From Pusillimonas noertemannii (GTDB lineage: Bacteria; Pseudomonadota; Gammaproteobacteria; Burkholderiales; Burkholderiaceae_B), in assembly GCF_003096595.1 (NCBI RefSeq), contig NZ_QEKO01000005.1, positions 62,001-126,000 of the forward strand: a stretch of 64,000 nt of DNA, in the 5' to 3' direction. The notes below the pieces were generated by a model. The model had not been told where the DNA came from, did no database searches, and saw nothing but the letters and a program-made list of their open reading frames with translations. The number at the start of each line of letters is the position of its first letter. The first letter of the stretch is position 1. The translations under genes and the position numbers were made by a program. This document shows, in pieces, positions 27,258-36,683 of the stretch.

Positions 27258-29696
27258 ATGACGCGCGCGTTACGGCCTTGGTTGGCCGCTCTTTGCTTGT
27301 GCTGCCTGGCGTTGTCGCTGGGCCTGGGTGTTGCTGCGTCCCAAGCGCTTGCCCAGGCTGCTGCGGCGCCCGCGATCGAGGACGTGAGTACGGTCCTGGA
27401 CAAGACCCAGGCGGCGGTCACCCGAATCCAGGAGCGCCTGAAGCAAAAGCCGCAGGGCATAGAAGATACAGAGCTGGTCGCGATGCGCGACACCCTGCAG
27501 GAAGCTCAGTCGCGAGCCGACGACATCGCTGCTCAGCTCGAGCCGGAACTGGCCGGCGTTCAGGCGCGCCTGAAAGAGCTCGGAACGCCCGCCCCCGACG
27601 CTCCAGAGCCTCCCGACATCGCCCAGCAGCGGGCACAATTGACGAAGCGGCAGTCCCTGCTCGATTCCCAGATCAAGCTGGCCCGGCTGATGGGGGTGGA
27701 CGCAAGGCAGGGCCAGGACCAGATTTCCGTCTTGCGCCGGGCCCGCTTCCAGGCCGAGCTGGGCGAGCGCACGCAATCGTTGCTGACGCCCAGCTTCTGG
27801 CGCAATGTCATGCGGGACGCGCCTCGGGACATGCGGCGGCTTGACGGCTTGCTGGACGAACTGGGCGACAGCTTGAGGGCCGTGCCCACCCACGTGTGGT
27901 CCACGGCGCTGGCCCTGGCAATGTTGCTGCTGCTCGGCGGAGAAGTGGGCCGGCGCGGCCTGGCCACCTCTACCGTCAGGCACACCCAACCCGCCCGCCT
28001 GCGCCGGTCGATTTTCGCGGTATTGACGGTGGTGCCTTATACCGTGGTGCCCGGCCTGCTCGCCACCATCCTTCTTTTCGTCCTGCGGTGGGGGGGCGAG
28101 CTGGGGGCCGATCTAAGCGCGTTCCTGCAGCAAAGCGTGATAGTCGTCTACCTGGCGGGAGCCATGGCGGGCCTGGGCACCGTGCTGCTTTCTCCCGCGC
28201 GCCCCAGTTGGCGATTGCCGGCCCTGACCGACGGGCTGGCCAACACGCTGGCCTGGGTTCCCGCGGTCTTTGCCGTGACCTTCGCGCTGGCGTGGACGGC
28301 CCAGCGGCTGCTGGAGCTGATCAACGCCTCGCTAAGCACCATTCTGCTCGTGAACGGCGCCATGACGGTCGCGCTCAACATCTTGATCGGCTTTACAGCC
28401 CTGAGCCTGCGGTCCAGCCTGCGCGGGCAGGCGCAACAGGCGTCGGCGCAGGCGCCCGCCGCGGCCTCGCCGGTGCTTTCCTGGGCCAGGGCCGTGCCCT
28501 CGGTACTGGTTTTTGTCATTTCGGTGAGTCTGGTGGCCTTCTTGCTGGGTTTCATCGCGCTAAGCAGCCTGGTAGCCCAGGAAATAATCTGGTTGGCCGT
28601 CATTGGCAGCATCACCTATCTTCTGGTGGTGCTGATTACCGATGTGTTCGACAGCCTGGTTGCCAAAGTGGGCAGGGAGCAGGCGGCCGGCCTGTTGAGC
28701 GCGCAGCAGGCGCGAACCCGCTGCCAGCTGCTGGTGCTGATATCGGGCATGCTGCGGCTGATGCTGGTTTTAAGCGCCATTGCCCTCGTTCTCTTGCCCT
28801 TCGGAGAAAACCCCGGCGAATGGCTGCAGCGCCGGCTGGGCTTCCTGACGAGCGGTTTCAAGGTGGGCGAGGCGCAGATCAGGCCGGCTTCCATCGCCTC
28901 GACCATGATCGTGCTATTGGCCGGCGTCTATGCCGTCCGGGTCCTGAGGACGTGGATATCCGACCAGTTCCTGCCCGTGACGCGGCTGGACGAGAGCATG
29001 CGCACCTCGGCCGCCAATCTGGTCGGCTACCTGGGTTATTTTGCCGTCGTCATGATGGCGATTTCGTCCCTGGGCATCGGCCTGGAGCGCATGGCGTGGA
29101 TCGTCAGCGCCCTGTCGGTCGGGATAGGGTTTGGCCTGCAGGCGGTGGTGCAGAACTTCGTGTCAGGCGTGATTCTTGTGGCAGAGCGGCCCATCTAGGT
29201 GGGCGACTGGGTCAGCCTGGACGGCGGCGTCGAGGGCAATGTGCGCAAGATCAGCGCCCGCGCAACGGAAATCGAAATGTTCGATTGCTCGACGATGATC
29301 GTCCCGAATTCCGAGTTCATCACCAAGAAGGTGCGCAACGTGACCATGGCCAACCCCCTGGGTGTGGTCACGCTTAAATTCAACATGCCGCTCAATGTCA
29401 ACGCCGACGTCGTGCGCGACATCATGAAGACGGCCATGGACACGCAGCAAGAGGTCCTCGACAAACCGGCGCCGGCCGTCACGCTGGAGACCTTCAGCGA
29501 GGTGGTGCTGACTTTCTCGGCGACCTGCTACGTGTCTTCGCCACGTCATGTCGGCAGGGTGCGCAGCGAACTGATGTTCGACATACTGGGCGCGCTGCGC
29601 AAGCGCGACATCAAGACGCACGCCATGCCGCCGGCGGGCGATGCCCCCGTGCCTGCGGGCAGCGCCGCACCGCCGCCAGATGCTCCGCCGCTTTAG
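27258..29696 (+). pseudogene. MscS-type mechanosensitive channel (DUF3772) interrupted by TAG
   Basis: The gene would encode about 812 residues: signal peptide, DUF3772 periplasmic region, many membrane helices, and an MscS domain. An in-frame TAG at 29196-29198 falls inside the conserved motif ERPI-x-VGDWV, replacing one residue just after the pore-lining helix. The frame continues without other damage through the beta-domain (IVPNSEFITKKVRNVT) to a stop at 29696. A truncated 646-residue product would lack the cytoplasmic cage. GTG directly follows the TAG, so restart is conceivable. A single recent substitution is the simplest explanation. Confidence 0.88.
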
Positions 29697-29758
29697 GCGG
29701 CACGCATGGCGGGCGTCCATGACGGGACGAATCGCCCCAGACCATGCGGCCCACATCT

Positions 29759-29779
29759 AAATGAGAATTATTGTTAGTA
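29759..29779. promoter_or_regulatory. Candidate Fur box upstream of the second fecI
   Basis: AAATGAGAATTATTGTTAG (29759-29777) closely resembles typical proteobacterial Fur boxes of the AATGAGAATNATT type. It lies 36 bp upstream of the sigma-factor start codon, where it would overlap the promoter. Confidence 0.6.
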
Positions 29780-29814
29780 TTGCGTCTTCTCAAGATTAAT
29801 CGTCTGCCTTCGCC

Positions 29815-30321
29815 ATGTCCCGCCCACCTGCGTCAAAAAAAGGCTGGCTCGCTCATTACAGCGAGCTGGTCGGCACGTGGGCGCGGCGGGCGGACAGTCC
29901 TCAGGACGCCGAAGACGCCACGCACGACGCCATTCTTCGGGTGCTGGAGAACGACGCCGCCGCCCTGGCCAACCCACGCGCCTATCTGCATCGCAGCGTG
30001 CGCAATCGCCTGATCGACAAGCATCGCCAGTCCCGGCTGCTCGACGTGGTTCCCTTGCACGAACTGGAGGAATACGAGCACCCCCTGTTGACGGACCCCG
30101 ATGCCCAGGCGCGTACGGCGCAATTGCTGGCGTCGCTCAAAGAGGCGCTCGCCGAACTGCCGTTCAAGTGCCGCCAGGTATTCTTGTTGCACAGGCTCGA
30201 GGGCCATACCCAGGAGGAAATTGCGCAGAAACTGGGTATTTCGGTCAATATGGTTGAAAAGCACATGACCCGGACGGTCAGGCATCTTCGAGAAAGGTTA
30301 CATAATCATGCGCCCAATTGA
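29815..30321 (+). CDS. FecI-type ECF sigma factor (second locus)
   Basis: A 168-residue ECF sigma factor: region 2 with SPQDAEDATHDAILRVLEN and region 4 with HTQEEIAQKLGISVNMVEKH. It forms a pair with the fecR gene 85 nt downstream and carries its own Fur-like box. Such sigma factors normally drive a receptor gene directly downstream of fecR; here only a short receptor remnant is left, so its target must be elsewhere or lost. Confidence 0.95.
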   Translation: MSRPPASKKGWLAHYSELVGTWARRADSPQDAEDATHDAILRVLENDAAALANPRAYLHRSVRNRLIDKHRQSRLLDVVPLHELEEYEHPLLTDPDAQARTAQLLASLKEALAELPFKCRQVFLLHRLEGHTQEEIAQKLGISVNMVEKHMTRTVRHLRERLHNHAPN

Positions 30322-30406
30322 TTCGGGTTTTTTGCCTTTTCACTCGTCTTATTCAATGAAAGGGTAGAACAACCGCCGGCGCCCGTGCGCTGGATAGCCA
30401 CTTGCC

Positions 30407-31399
30407 ATGAACACAGAACACCCGAACCTTCCCACCGACCCTCGCGACGCAGCCGCCTACTGGTTTGCCCGCGTGCATTCGGGCACATTTACCGTGGCCG
30501 AGCGGGAATGGTTCGCACAATGGCGCCAGGCCGACAGCCGGCACGAGCGCGAGTACCGGGCGCTGGACGAAATCTGGCAGGCCACCGGCATGCTGCCCGA
30601 AGATGAGCTGCGCGAACTGCTCGAGGCGCCCGAGCCTCTTGCCGAGCGGCGCCGGCAGTCCCGCAGGCGCTGGCTGGCGGGGGCGGGCGCGGCCTGTACC
30701 GCGGCTGTCGTAGGCGGCGTGCTGTTCCACAGCTATGGAACGGAAACCCCTGATCACGTCCAGCGCCTTGCTACGGCCCTGGGCGAGCGGCGCAAGGCGT
30801 CACTGTCCGATGGTTCGATCATCGATATGAATGTTTCCACCGAACTCATCGTCAGCTACTACGCTACGCGCCGCACCGTCGAATTGCTGGGCGGCGAAGC
30901 GACGTTCAGCGTTGCGGCCAATTCGGGCAGGCCGTTCTTCGTGAACGCGGGCGATGTGGACGTCCGCGTCACCGGCACTGTCTTCAATGTCCGCCGGGAG
31001 CCGGATCATGTTTCCGTGGCGGTGCGGGAGGGGTCTGTGGAAGTAGCTTCGGGCCGCTGGTGGAATCGCGCAAGGGCCGTGCTGACGGCCGACATGGCGG
31101 CCAGCGCGCGGCCGGGCCATCCGCTGCTTGCCGAGCGGGCCGATGTCGCCGCGCTGACAGCCTGGCGGCAGGGCAAGGTGGTGTTCAAGGACCAGCCGCT
31201 TGAAGAGGTGCTGCAAGAAATGAATCGCTACCTCTCCCACCCCATTCACCTGGCCGACAGCCGGCTCAAGCGTCTGCGCATGGCGGGCGTCTTCAGCATA
31301 GATGACGCCGAAGGCTTCCTGCTGGCCTTGCAGGGGCAATTGCCTATCGCTGTCGTGCGGCGGCCGGATGGCGGGGTCGATCTCTCGCTGCTGCGCTGA
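30407..31399 (+). CDS. FecR-family anti-sigma factor / signal transducer (second locus)
   Basis: A 330-residue protein: N-terminal cytoplasmic domain (AAAYWFARVHSGTFTVAERE, WRQADSRHEREYRALDEIW), membrane segment about 88-108, and periplasmic FecR domain (LSDGSIIDMNVSTELIVSYY, then NAGDVDVRVTGTVFNV). The C-terminal STN-like part (LEEVLQEMNRYLSHPIHLAD) is intact and would contact a receptor. The cognate receptor gene immediately downstream has been reduced to a C-terminal fragment. Confidence 0.93.
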   Translation: MNTEHPNLPTDPRDAAAYWFARVHSGTFTVAEREWFAQWRQADSRHEREYRALDEIWQATGMLPEDELRELLEAPEPLAERRRQSRRRWLAGAGAACTAAVVGGVLFHSYGTETPDHVQRLATALGERRKASLSDGSIIDMNVSTELIVSYYATRRTVELLGGEATFSVAANSGRPFFVNAGDVDVRVTGTVFNVRREPDHVSVAVREGSVEVASGRWWNRARAVLTADMAASARPGHPLLAERADVAALTAWRQGKVVFKDQPLEEVLQEMNRYLSHPIHLADSRLKRLRMAGVFSIDDAEGFLLALQGQLPIAVVRRPDGGVDLSLLR

Positions 31400-31407
31400 C
31401 CGCCGGA

Positions 31408-31548
31408 ATGCGGAGCGGCCGCCTCAGGGGCTGGTCCGTGGGCGCGGGCGTGCAGGCGCAAAGCAATCTTCATTCCAGCGATGTGTATCAGGGCGGGTAC
31501 TACGTTGCGCCGCGCAACGCGCTGCTGACGGTCAAATATCGTTATTGA
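31408..31548 (+). pseudogene. C-terminal remnant of a TonB-dependent receptor
   Basis: Nine bases after the fecR stop, a 46-codon frame reads ...GWSVGAGVQAQSNLHSSDVY then QGGYYVAPRNALLTVKYRY and stop. This matches the last two beta-strands of siderophore receptors, including the PRNALLTVKYRF-like terminus with a final aromatic residue. All of the signal peptide, STN, plug and most of the barrel are gone. The position right after fecR is where a receptor belongs, so an internal deletion of roughly 2 kb is inferred. Its end overlaps the convergent pirin gene by 7 nt. Confidence 0.8.
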
Positions 31549-32414
31549 GCCCTGATCCGGCCGAAGCGCCCGCTGTTGAAATCCTCGAACGCCTCGAGGA
31601 TTTCAGCATCGCTGTTCATGACGAAGGGGCCGTGGCCGACGACGGGCTCGTCGATAGGCTCGCCCGCCAGCACCAGCAGCGTCGCGTCATTGTTGGCCTC
31701 GATCTCCAGGCCTTCGCCCTCATGGCCGAACTGCACCCATTGGCCCTGGCGCGCCACTTGGGTGCCATTGACCAGCACCGTGCCGTGCAACACGACAAGC
31801 GCCAGCGTATGGCCAGGCTTTGTGTCGAAGCGCGTGGCGCCGCCCCGATTCAGCCGCACATCCCATACGTCCATGGGCGTGAAGGTGCGCGCCGGGCCGC
31901 GATGGCCGCCGAACTCGCCGGCGATGACGCGGACACGGCCCGCGCCTTCGGGCAACTCTACTGACGGAATGTCGCGATTCAGTATCGTCTGGTAGCCGGG
32001 GTCGGACATCTTGTCCTTGGCGGGAAGGTTGACCCAAAGCTGTGCCATCTCAAGCTGCCCGCCCTGGCGGGCAAAGGCGTCGGAGTGGAACTCTTCGTGC
32101 AGGATGCCGGACGCCGCCGTCATCCACTGTACGTCGCCGGGGCCGATGATGCCGCCCGCGCCCGTGGAATCCCGATGGGCCACTTCGCCTTCGTAGACGA
32201 TGGTCACGGTTTCGAACCCGCGGTGAGGGTGCGTGCCGACGCCGCGCCGCTCGGCGGTGGGCGAGAAGGCTTGGGGGCCGGCATGGTCCAGCAGCAGGAA
32301 GGGGCTCAGGGTCTCGCCGTGATCGTTGTAGTTGAACAGCGAACGCACCGGAAAGCCATTGCCCACCCAATGAGGGCGGGGCGCTTCATGAATACCCAGA
32401 ATGTGCCTGAACAT
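31542..32414 (-). CDS. Pirin-family protein
   Basis: A 290-residue bicupin. The N-terminal cupin has the iron-binding set GTHPHRGFETVTIVYEG and a later HEEFHS motif, as in bacterial pirins with quercetinase activity such as YhhW. The C-terminal pirin domain (TPMDVWDVRLNRGG) is complete. Likely a cytoplasmic iron-dependent enzyme or redox sensor; the substrate is unknown. Reverse strand, single gene, tail-to-tail with the receptor remnant. Confidence 0.92.
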   Translation of the reverse strand: MFRHILGIHEAPRPHWVGNGFPVRSLFNYNDHGETLSPFLLLDHAGPQAFSPTAERRGVGTHPHRGFETVTIVYEGEVAHRDSTGAGGIIGPGDVQWMTAASGILHEEFHSDAFARQGGQLEMAQLWVNLPAKDKMSDPGYQTILNRDIPSVELPEGAGRVRVIAGEFGGHRGPARTFTPMDVWDVRLNRGGATRFDTKPGHTLALVVLHGTVLVNGTQVARQGQWVQFGHEGEGLEIEANNDATLLVLAGEPIDEPVVGHGPFVMNSDAEILEAFEDFNSGRFGRIRAQ

Positions 32415-32582
32415 GGCTGATCTCCCTGGAACAGGATCAACGGCCCGTGAAGCCGGGGCGCGATCCGTTGACCATGACTATGAGTATGAGCCCGGCGCGT
32501 TCGATTGAATAGATCGCCTGTTCAGTCTCTGTATTCTGTTATTGGAACAATGGCGCGCCCGTGCGGGCCCCGGGGTTCCAAG

Positions 32583-32613
32583 AGAAAGGGCCGGAGCTTG
32601 CGCGCCGGCCCTT
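32583..32613 (-). terminator. Rho-independent terminator after the MHS transporter
   Basis: A 9-bp stem AAGGGCCGG / CCGGCCCTT (32586-32594 and 32605-32613), read on the reverse strand, is followed by TTTCTCT and lies about 50 nt past the transporter stop. The remaining 32415-32580 contains the pirin promoter side and no gene. Confidence 0.6.
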
Positions 32614-32665
32614 CTGGATTGCCCCGCCCATGTATCAAGCGCGGTGCATGGCCAGGGCCCCGTTG

Positions 32666-34033
32666 TCAGACCCCCATCGGAAACACGCGGTGTCCCGGGC
32701 TGTCTTTGCGGCGGCGCATTTCTTCGGGGTGGTCAAGCCAGTTGACGCCGCGGTTTCTAAGCAGGAACAGGTAGACCAGCAGCGAGCCGACGATAAGAAT
32801 GGTGACGTAGGCGATGAACCAGGGCTCTTGGTTGGCTTTGACGGCGGCCGAATAAATCACCGGCGCGGTGCCGCCAAAGATCGAGTTGGCGATGGCGTAG
32901 CCAAACCCCACGCCCAGGGCGCGCACGTGGGTGGGAAAGAGTTCGGCCTTGACCACCGCATTGATCGACGTGTAGCCCGTCAGGAAAATGAAGCTGATGG
33001 TAAGGATGGCAAACGAAAGCCACGGATTGGTGGATTGCGGCAGAACCGTGAAGATGACCCACGTAAAGAGCGTGCCGCCCACGCCGAAGAACACCAGCAG
33101 CGTGCGCCGCCCGATGCGGTCTGAAATATAGCCGCCGACGGGCTGCAGCAGCATCAGGATGGTCAGCGCAACCAGCGAAACGACCGAGCCCATGACAGGA
33201 CTGCTTTGGGCGAAAGTCGACTTGATGATGTTGGGGCCATTGATGGAGTAGGCGTAGAAGGCAACGGTTCCGCCCATGGTAACCAGGAAGCAGGCCGTCA
33301 GTTCCTTCCAGTAGTTGCTGACCAGTTCGACCATGGAGCCCGAGCCCTTGTCTTTCTTGGCCGACTTGATGGCCTCCTGGCTCATGGACTCGTCCATGGT
33401 GCGGCGCAGCCACAGCACCACGATGGCGCCCACGCCGCCGATGGCGAACGCAAGGCGCCAGCCCCACTCGCCGATGTCGGCCTTTGAGGTGGACAGCATG
33501 AGCGCCAGGAACAGGGCCTGGGCCAGCACGTGGCCGCCCACCAGCGTGACATAGTGGAATGACGCAAGAAAGCCGCGATGCTTGGGCACGGCGGCTTCGC
33601 TAAGATAGGTGGCCGAGGTGCCGTACTCGCCGCCGGTGGCAAAGCCCTGGAGCAGCCGGCACATGATCAGGATTATTGCGGCCCATTCGCCGATGGCCAG
33701 GCGCGTGGGGGTGACGGCGATCGCGAACGAGCACAGCGACATGATGGTGACCGACAGGGTCAGCGCGGCGCGGCGCCCCTTGCGGTCGGCATAGCGGCCA
33801 AAATACCACGAGCCGAAAGGCCGCATCAGGAAGGTAAGGGCAAAAATGGCCCAGATGTAGATGTCGGCGTTCTTGTCGTCGGGACTGAAGAAATGGTGCT
33901 CGAACGAGGCGGCGAAAACAGAGTAGACATAGACGTCATACCATTCGACCAGGTTTCCGGCGGAACCCTTGAGAGTGTTGGAAACTGAACGGCGCAAATT
34001 GGACGGTAGGTTGGGGGCGTCGATGTCTGCCAT
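32666..34033 (-). CDS. MHS-family (metabolite:H+ symporter) MFS transporter
   Basis: The 455-residue protein has twelve predicted membrane helices. It carries MHS subfamily signatures: GNLVEWYDVYVYS at the start, GRYADRKGRR in the loop between helices 2 and 3, RLLQGFATGGEYGTSATYL, and SDRIGRRTLL in the second half. Relatives carry organic acids such as 2-oxoglutarate, citrate, shikimate or aromatic acids with protons. The next gene upstream (34101) encodes a MetE-like enzyme on the same strand, 67 nt away, so the two may form an operon for one compound. Confidence 0.92.
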   Translation of the reverse strand: MADIDAPNLPSNLRRSVSNTLKGSAGNLVEWYDVYVYSVFAASFEHHFFSPDDKNADIYIWAIFALTFLMRPFGSWYFGRYADRKGRRAALTLSVTIMSLCSFAIAVTPTRLAIGEWAAIILIMCRLLQGFATGGEYGTSATYLSEAAVPKHRGFLASFHYVTLVGGHVLAQALFLALMLSTSKADIGEWGWRLAFAIGGVGAIVVLWLRRTMDESMSQEAIKSAKKDKGSGSMVELVSNYWKELTACFLVTMGGTVAFYAYSINGPNIIKSTFAQSSPVMGSVVSLVALTILMLLQPVGGYISDRIGRRTLLVFFGVGGTLFTWVIFTVLPQSTNPWLSFAILTISFIFLTGYTSINAVVKAELFPTHVRALGVGFGYAIANSIFGGTAPVIYSAAVKANQEPWFIAYVTILIVGSLLVYLFLLRNRGVNWLDHPEEMRRRKDSPGHRVFPMGV

Positions 34034-34100
34034 ATCGTCTTCCTAAGAGGGTGTGAATGCTGAGTGAAGCATGCCGTAGTTGACGTTTTCCTGAACGAAA

Positions 34101-35237
34101 TTACCGAACCGGCGGGTGCGCAAGGCGTTCCGCGCCTTCGCGGAGCGCCGCGAGCTTCATCCACGTTACGGCCGGATCGATCTTGCCATAGTTGGCGAAC
34201 GTTCCAAAACCGCAGTCGGTGCTTGCCAGCACGCGGTCTGCTCCCATGAACCCCACATAACGCTCAAGGCGCTGGCGGATCAGTTCGGGATGCTCGACAT
34301 AGTTCGAGCAGCTGTCTATCAAGCCGGGGGCCAGGATCTTGTCGTCGGCCAGCTTGGCGTCTTGCCAGATCTCCCACTCGTGTTCATGGCGGGGGTTGGC
34401 GGCCTCGAACAGAATGGTCGACGGCCTGGCGGCCAGGATGGGGCCAATGACCTTCTCGAGCGCGATGTCGCAGTGGTGCGGGCCCTCGTAGTTTCCCCAG
34501 CAGATGTGCATGCGCATCTTCTCGGAAGGGATGTTGCGGGTGGCCGCGTTCAGCGCTTCGACGTTCTGCCATGCCCGCGCGGCGAACTCGGTTTCGCTCA
34601 GGTTCTGGAAGCCCGTATGCGCCGCCATCGCCAGGTCGGGGCAGTCGAGCTGAAGATCGAAGCCGGCCGCCACGATGGCCTCGTATTCGGGACGCATCGC
34701 CTCGACCAGGTCGGCCAGATAGGCCTCGTGCGTGGGGTAATGCTTGTTCGGCTGGAAGGCGGTGACCAGGCCGGGCGATGCCGCGTTCATGAAGCCGCGA
34801 CCGCCGCCCCCATGCTGCTCGATGGCCGACTTGAAGCGGCGGATGTCGGCCAGGCACGGCTCGAGCGTGCGCAGCTTCACCGGGCCGATGCAGGCCGCCC
34901 GCACGAATTCCTGGCTTCCCATGATGGCGCTGAGCTTTTTCCGCAGCTCGGGGAAATCGGCCAGGTCTTTCGCGGGCGTACGGTCGACATGGCCGCCAAA
35001 GCCCTCGAGCCGTTCCGTAATGTATGTGGCATAGCCCACCTTGCCCAGTTCGCCGTCGCTCATGACGCCCACGCCGGCTTCGACCTGCTTCTGCACGGCA
35101 TGATCGATCGCCGCCTGGACGACCCGCTCGAAGTGCTCGTTGTCGACCTCTTGGCCGTGATCGCGCGCCAGCAGCAGTTGCGCCAGTTCGTCGCCGCGGG
35201 GAAGACTGCCGACATGGGTGGTTGGAATAGGCATCAC
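34101..35237 (-). CDS. MetE-like (cobalamin-independent methionine synthase family) methyl/alkyl transferase
   Basis: A 378-residue, single-domain member of the UROD/MetE superfamily. It begins THVGSLPRGDEL, and has CWGNYEGPH, FEAANPRHEHEW and STDCGFG, which hold the zinc ligand set (His/Cys, Glu, Cys). It corresponds to the C-terminal catalytic half of MetE; such short proteins include epoxyalkane:coenzyme M transferases and unassigned methyltransferases. The role is therefore thiol alkylation with an unknown donor. ATG 35237 or 35234 are equally possible starts. Confidence 0.82.
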   Translation of the reverse strand: MMPIPTTHVGSLPRGDELAQLLLARDHGQEVDNEHFERVVQAAIDHAVQKQVEAGVGVMSDGELGKVGYATYITERLEGFGGHVDRTPAKDLADFPELRKKLSAIMGSQEFVRAACIGPVKLRTLEPCLADIRRFKSAIEQHGGGGRGFMNAASPGLVTAFQPNKHYPTHEAYLADLVEAMRPEYEAIVAAGFDLQLDCPDLAMAAHTGFQNLSETEFAARAWQNVEALNAATRNIPSEKMRMHICWGNYEGPHHCDIALEKVIGPILAARPSTILFEAANPRHEHEWEIWQDAKLADDKILAPGLIDSCSNYVEHPELIRQRLERYVGFMGADRVLASTDCGFGTFANYGKIDPAVTWMKLAALREGAERLAHPPVR

Positions 35238-35293
35238 GTTCCTTGTTTGTGTTCTTATGAGAAACCGCTAGTTTATCCAACTTGCCGGGGTCG

Positions 35294-35358
35294 AGGCGGG
35301 GTTGCGCTTGCGCTGAGGGCCATTGCCGGTTCAAGGCAGGCTTGCGCATGCGCTGAGG
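35294..35358. repeat. Tandem direct repeat, 25-bp units, 40-bp period
   Basis: The unit at 35294-35318 recurs at 35334-35358 with three mismatches; both end in TGCGCTGAGG. It abuts the stop codon of the metallohydrolase gene ending at 35360. Confidence 0.7.
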
Positions 35359-35359
35359 T

Positions 35360-36382
35360 TCAGTCTGACCGGACTCTGAACCCGTATTGCCCCTTGTCGC
35401 CATTGACGATGACGGCGTCTTTCTCAATTGTGAAGCGCATGAGGTCTTCGCCCACCACGACGGGCCCGTCGTAGGTCTTGCCTACCTGCTCGAGAATAAT
35501 GCTGGCTGCCGGCAAGTCCAGCTGCTCGCCGGCCAGGCGGACGACCAGGTGAGTAAATGCGGCAAGCTTGGGTTTTGCCTGGCTGAAGATCCTGCCCGCT
35601 TCTTCGGGGCTGGTATGGTGCGCCGCCACGGCCTTGTAGATGGGTTTTTTCTCCATCAGTTCGGGGGTGATGTAGGCGACTTCGTGCAATAGCAGGTCGG
35701 CCCCCATGCCCGCCTTGGCCACTCTTTCATCGTAGGTGGTGTCGCCGCTGATCACAGCCTTCTTGCCGTCGTACTCGATGATGTAGCCGAAATTGGGCTG
35801 GATGAGTTCGCCGTGGTTCGTATCGAAGGCGGTGATCTTGACGCCGTCGTGTTCGTAGCTGAATCCGCCCTCGATATCATGAGCGTCGATTTCAATGCCC
35901 GAAAGCGGCTCTTTTTCGTCCGCGTGGCGGATGCGCGTGTTTTCCGAGAACGCCAGTTCGAGATGCTTGGCCATGTTTTCGGTGCCCTTAGGGCCGTACA
36001 GCACCATGGGTGTAGTGCGGCCGCCATAACCCGTGCCTATCCATCCCGTCATCCAGAAATCGGCCAGTCCGTTCAGATGGTCGGAATGGGAGTGGGTGAT
36101 GAAGCTGGCCGCGATCTTGCCCATGGGGATCCCGAGCTGAGCCAGGCGGATGGTAACGCCGCGGCCCAGGTCGATCAGGTATTTGCTGGAGCCTGCCTCG
36201 ACCAGAATCGACTGGCTGAACCGTGTGGCATTGGGCGCTGGGCTGCCGGTGCCCAGCAAGGTGATGACAAGCGGCTTGGCGTGCGCCATGAGCGGCGCGG
36301 CGGCGAGCGCCAGCACCGTCAAGGCGGTAAATGCCGTCTTGCGCGCGGCGGCGAGAAATAGGCTTGGACGAAGTGTCGGCAT
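35360..36382 (-). CDS. Secreted metallo-beta-lactamase-fold hydrolase
   Basis: A 340-residue protein with a Sec signal peptide (cleavage after LMAHA) and an RNase Z/arylsulfatase-like metallo-beta-lactamase domain. The zinc-binding motif is THSHSDHLNG, with SGDTTYDE and the late AAHHTSPEEAG supplying further ligands. Proteins like this are often annotated as periplasmic arylsulfatase- or phosphodiesterase-like; the substrate is unknown. ATG 36382 has an excellent GGAGGGG site. Reverse strand, single gene. Confidence 0.88.
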   Translation of the reverse strand: MPTLRPSLFLAAARKTAFTALTVLALAAAPLMAHAKPLVITLLGTGSPAPNATRFSQSILVEAGSSKYLIDLGRGVTIRLAQLGIPMGKIAASFITHSHSDHLNGLADFWMTGWIGTGYGGRTTPMVLYGPKGTENMAKHLELAFSENTRIRHADEKEPLSGIEIDAHDIEGGFSYEHDGVKITAFDTNHGELIQPNFGYIIEYDGKKAVISGDTTYDERVAKAGMGADLLLHEVAYITPELMEKKPIYKAVAAHHTSPEEAGRIFSQAKPKLAAFTHLVVRLAGEQLDLPAASIILEQVGKTYDGPVVVGEDLMRFTIEKDAVIVNGDKGQYGFRVRSD

Positions 36383-36683
36383 TGCTGTCCCCTCCAGGTG
36401 GAATTCGACTTGATTTTTTTCCGCGATGGGCGCCGCGGCTGTCGCTACATGACACGACGCTGGCCGCGCGGCCTGTTCGTTTCCAGGCTCGGGCGCTTCC
36501 TGCGAGCATAGCAAGAAAGAATTTCCAGTTGAACGGTTCGCATGTGTCGTATCGTTACCGTGGGCCCGGGGCAGCTTCTTCATCCGCGCTGGTAGGCGCG
36601 ACGTGACAAATAGTAAGGCGCTGCTACTATGCCTACGTTGGGAGATGCCAATCGGCCACGCCCCCGCAACCGGAGAAGCCCCG

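Noticed and set aside
31302-31964. 220-codon forward frame spanning the fecR end and the pirin gene
   Set aside because: It starts out of frame inside fecR and continues opposite pirin; only the short in-frame receptor tail at 31408-31548 has homology-like content.
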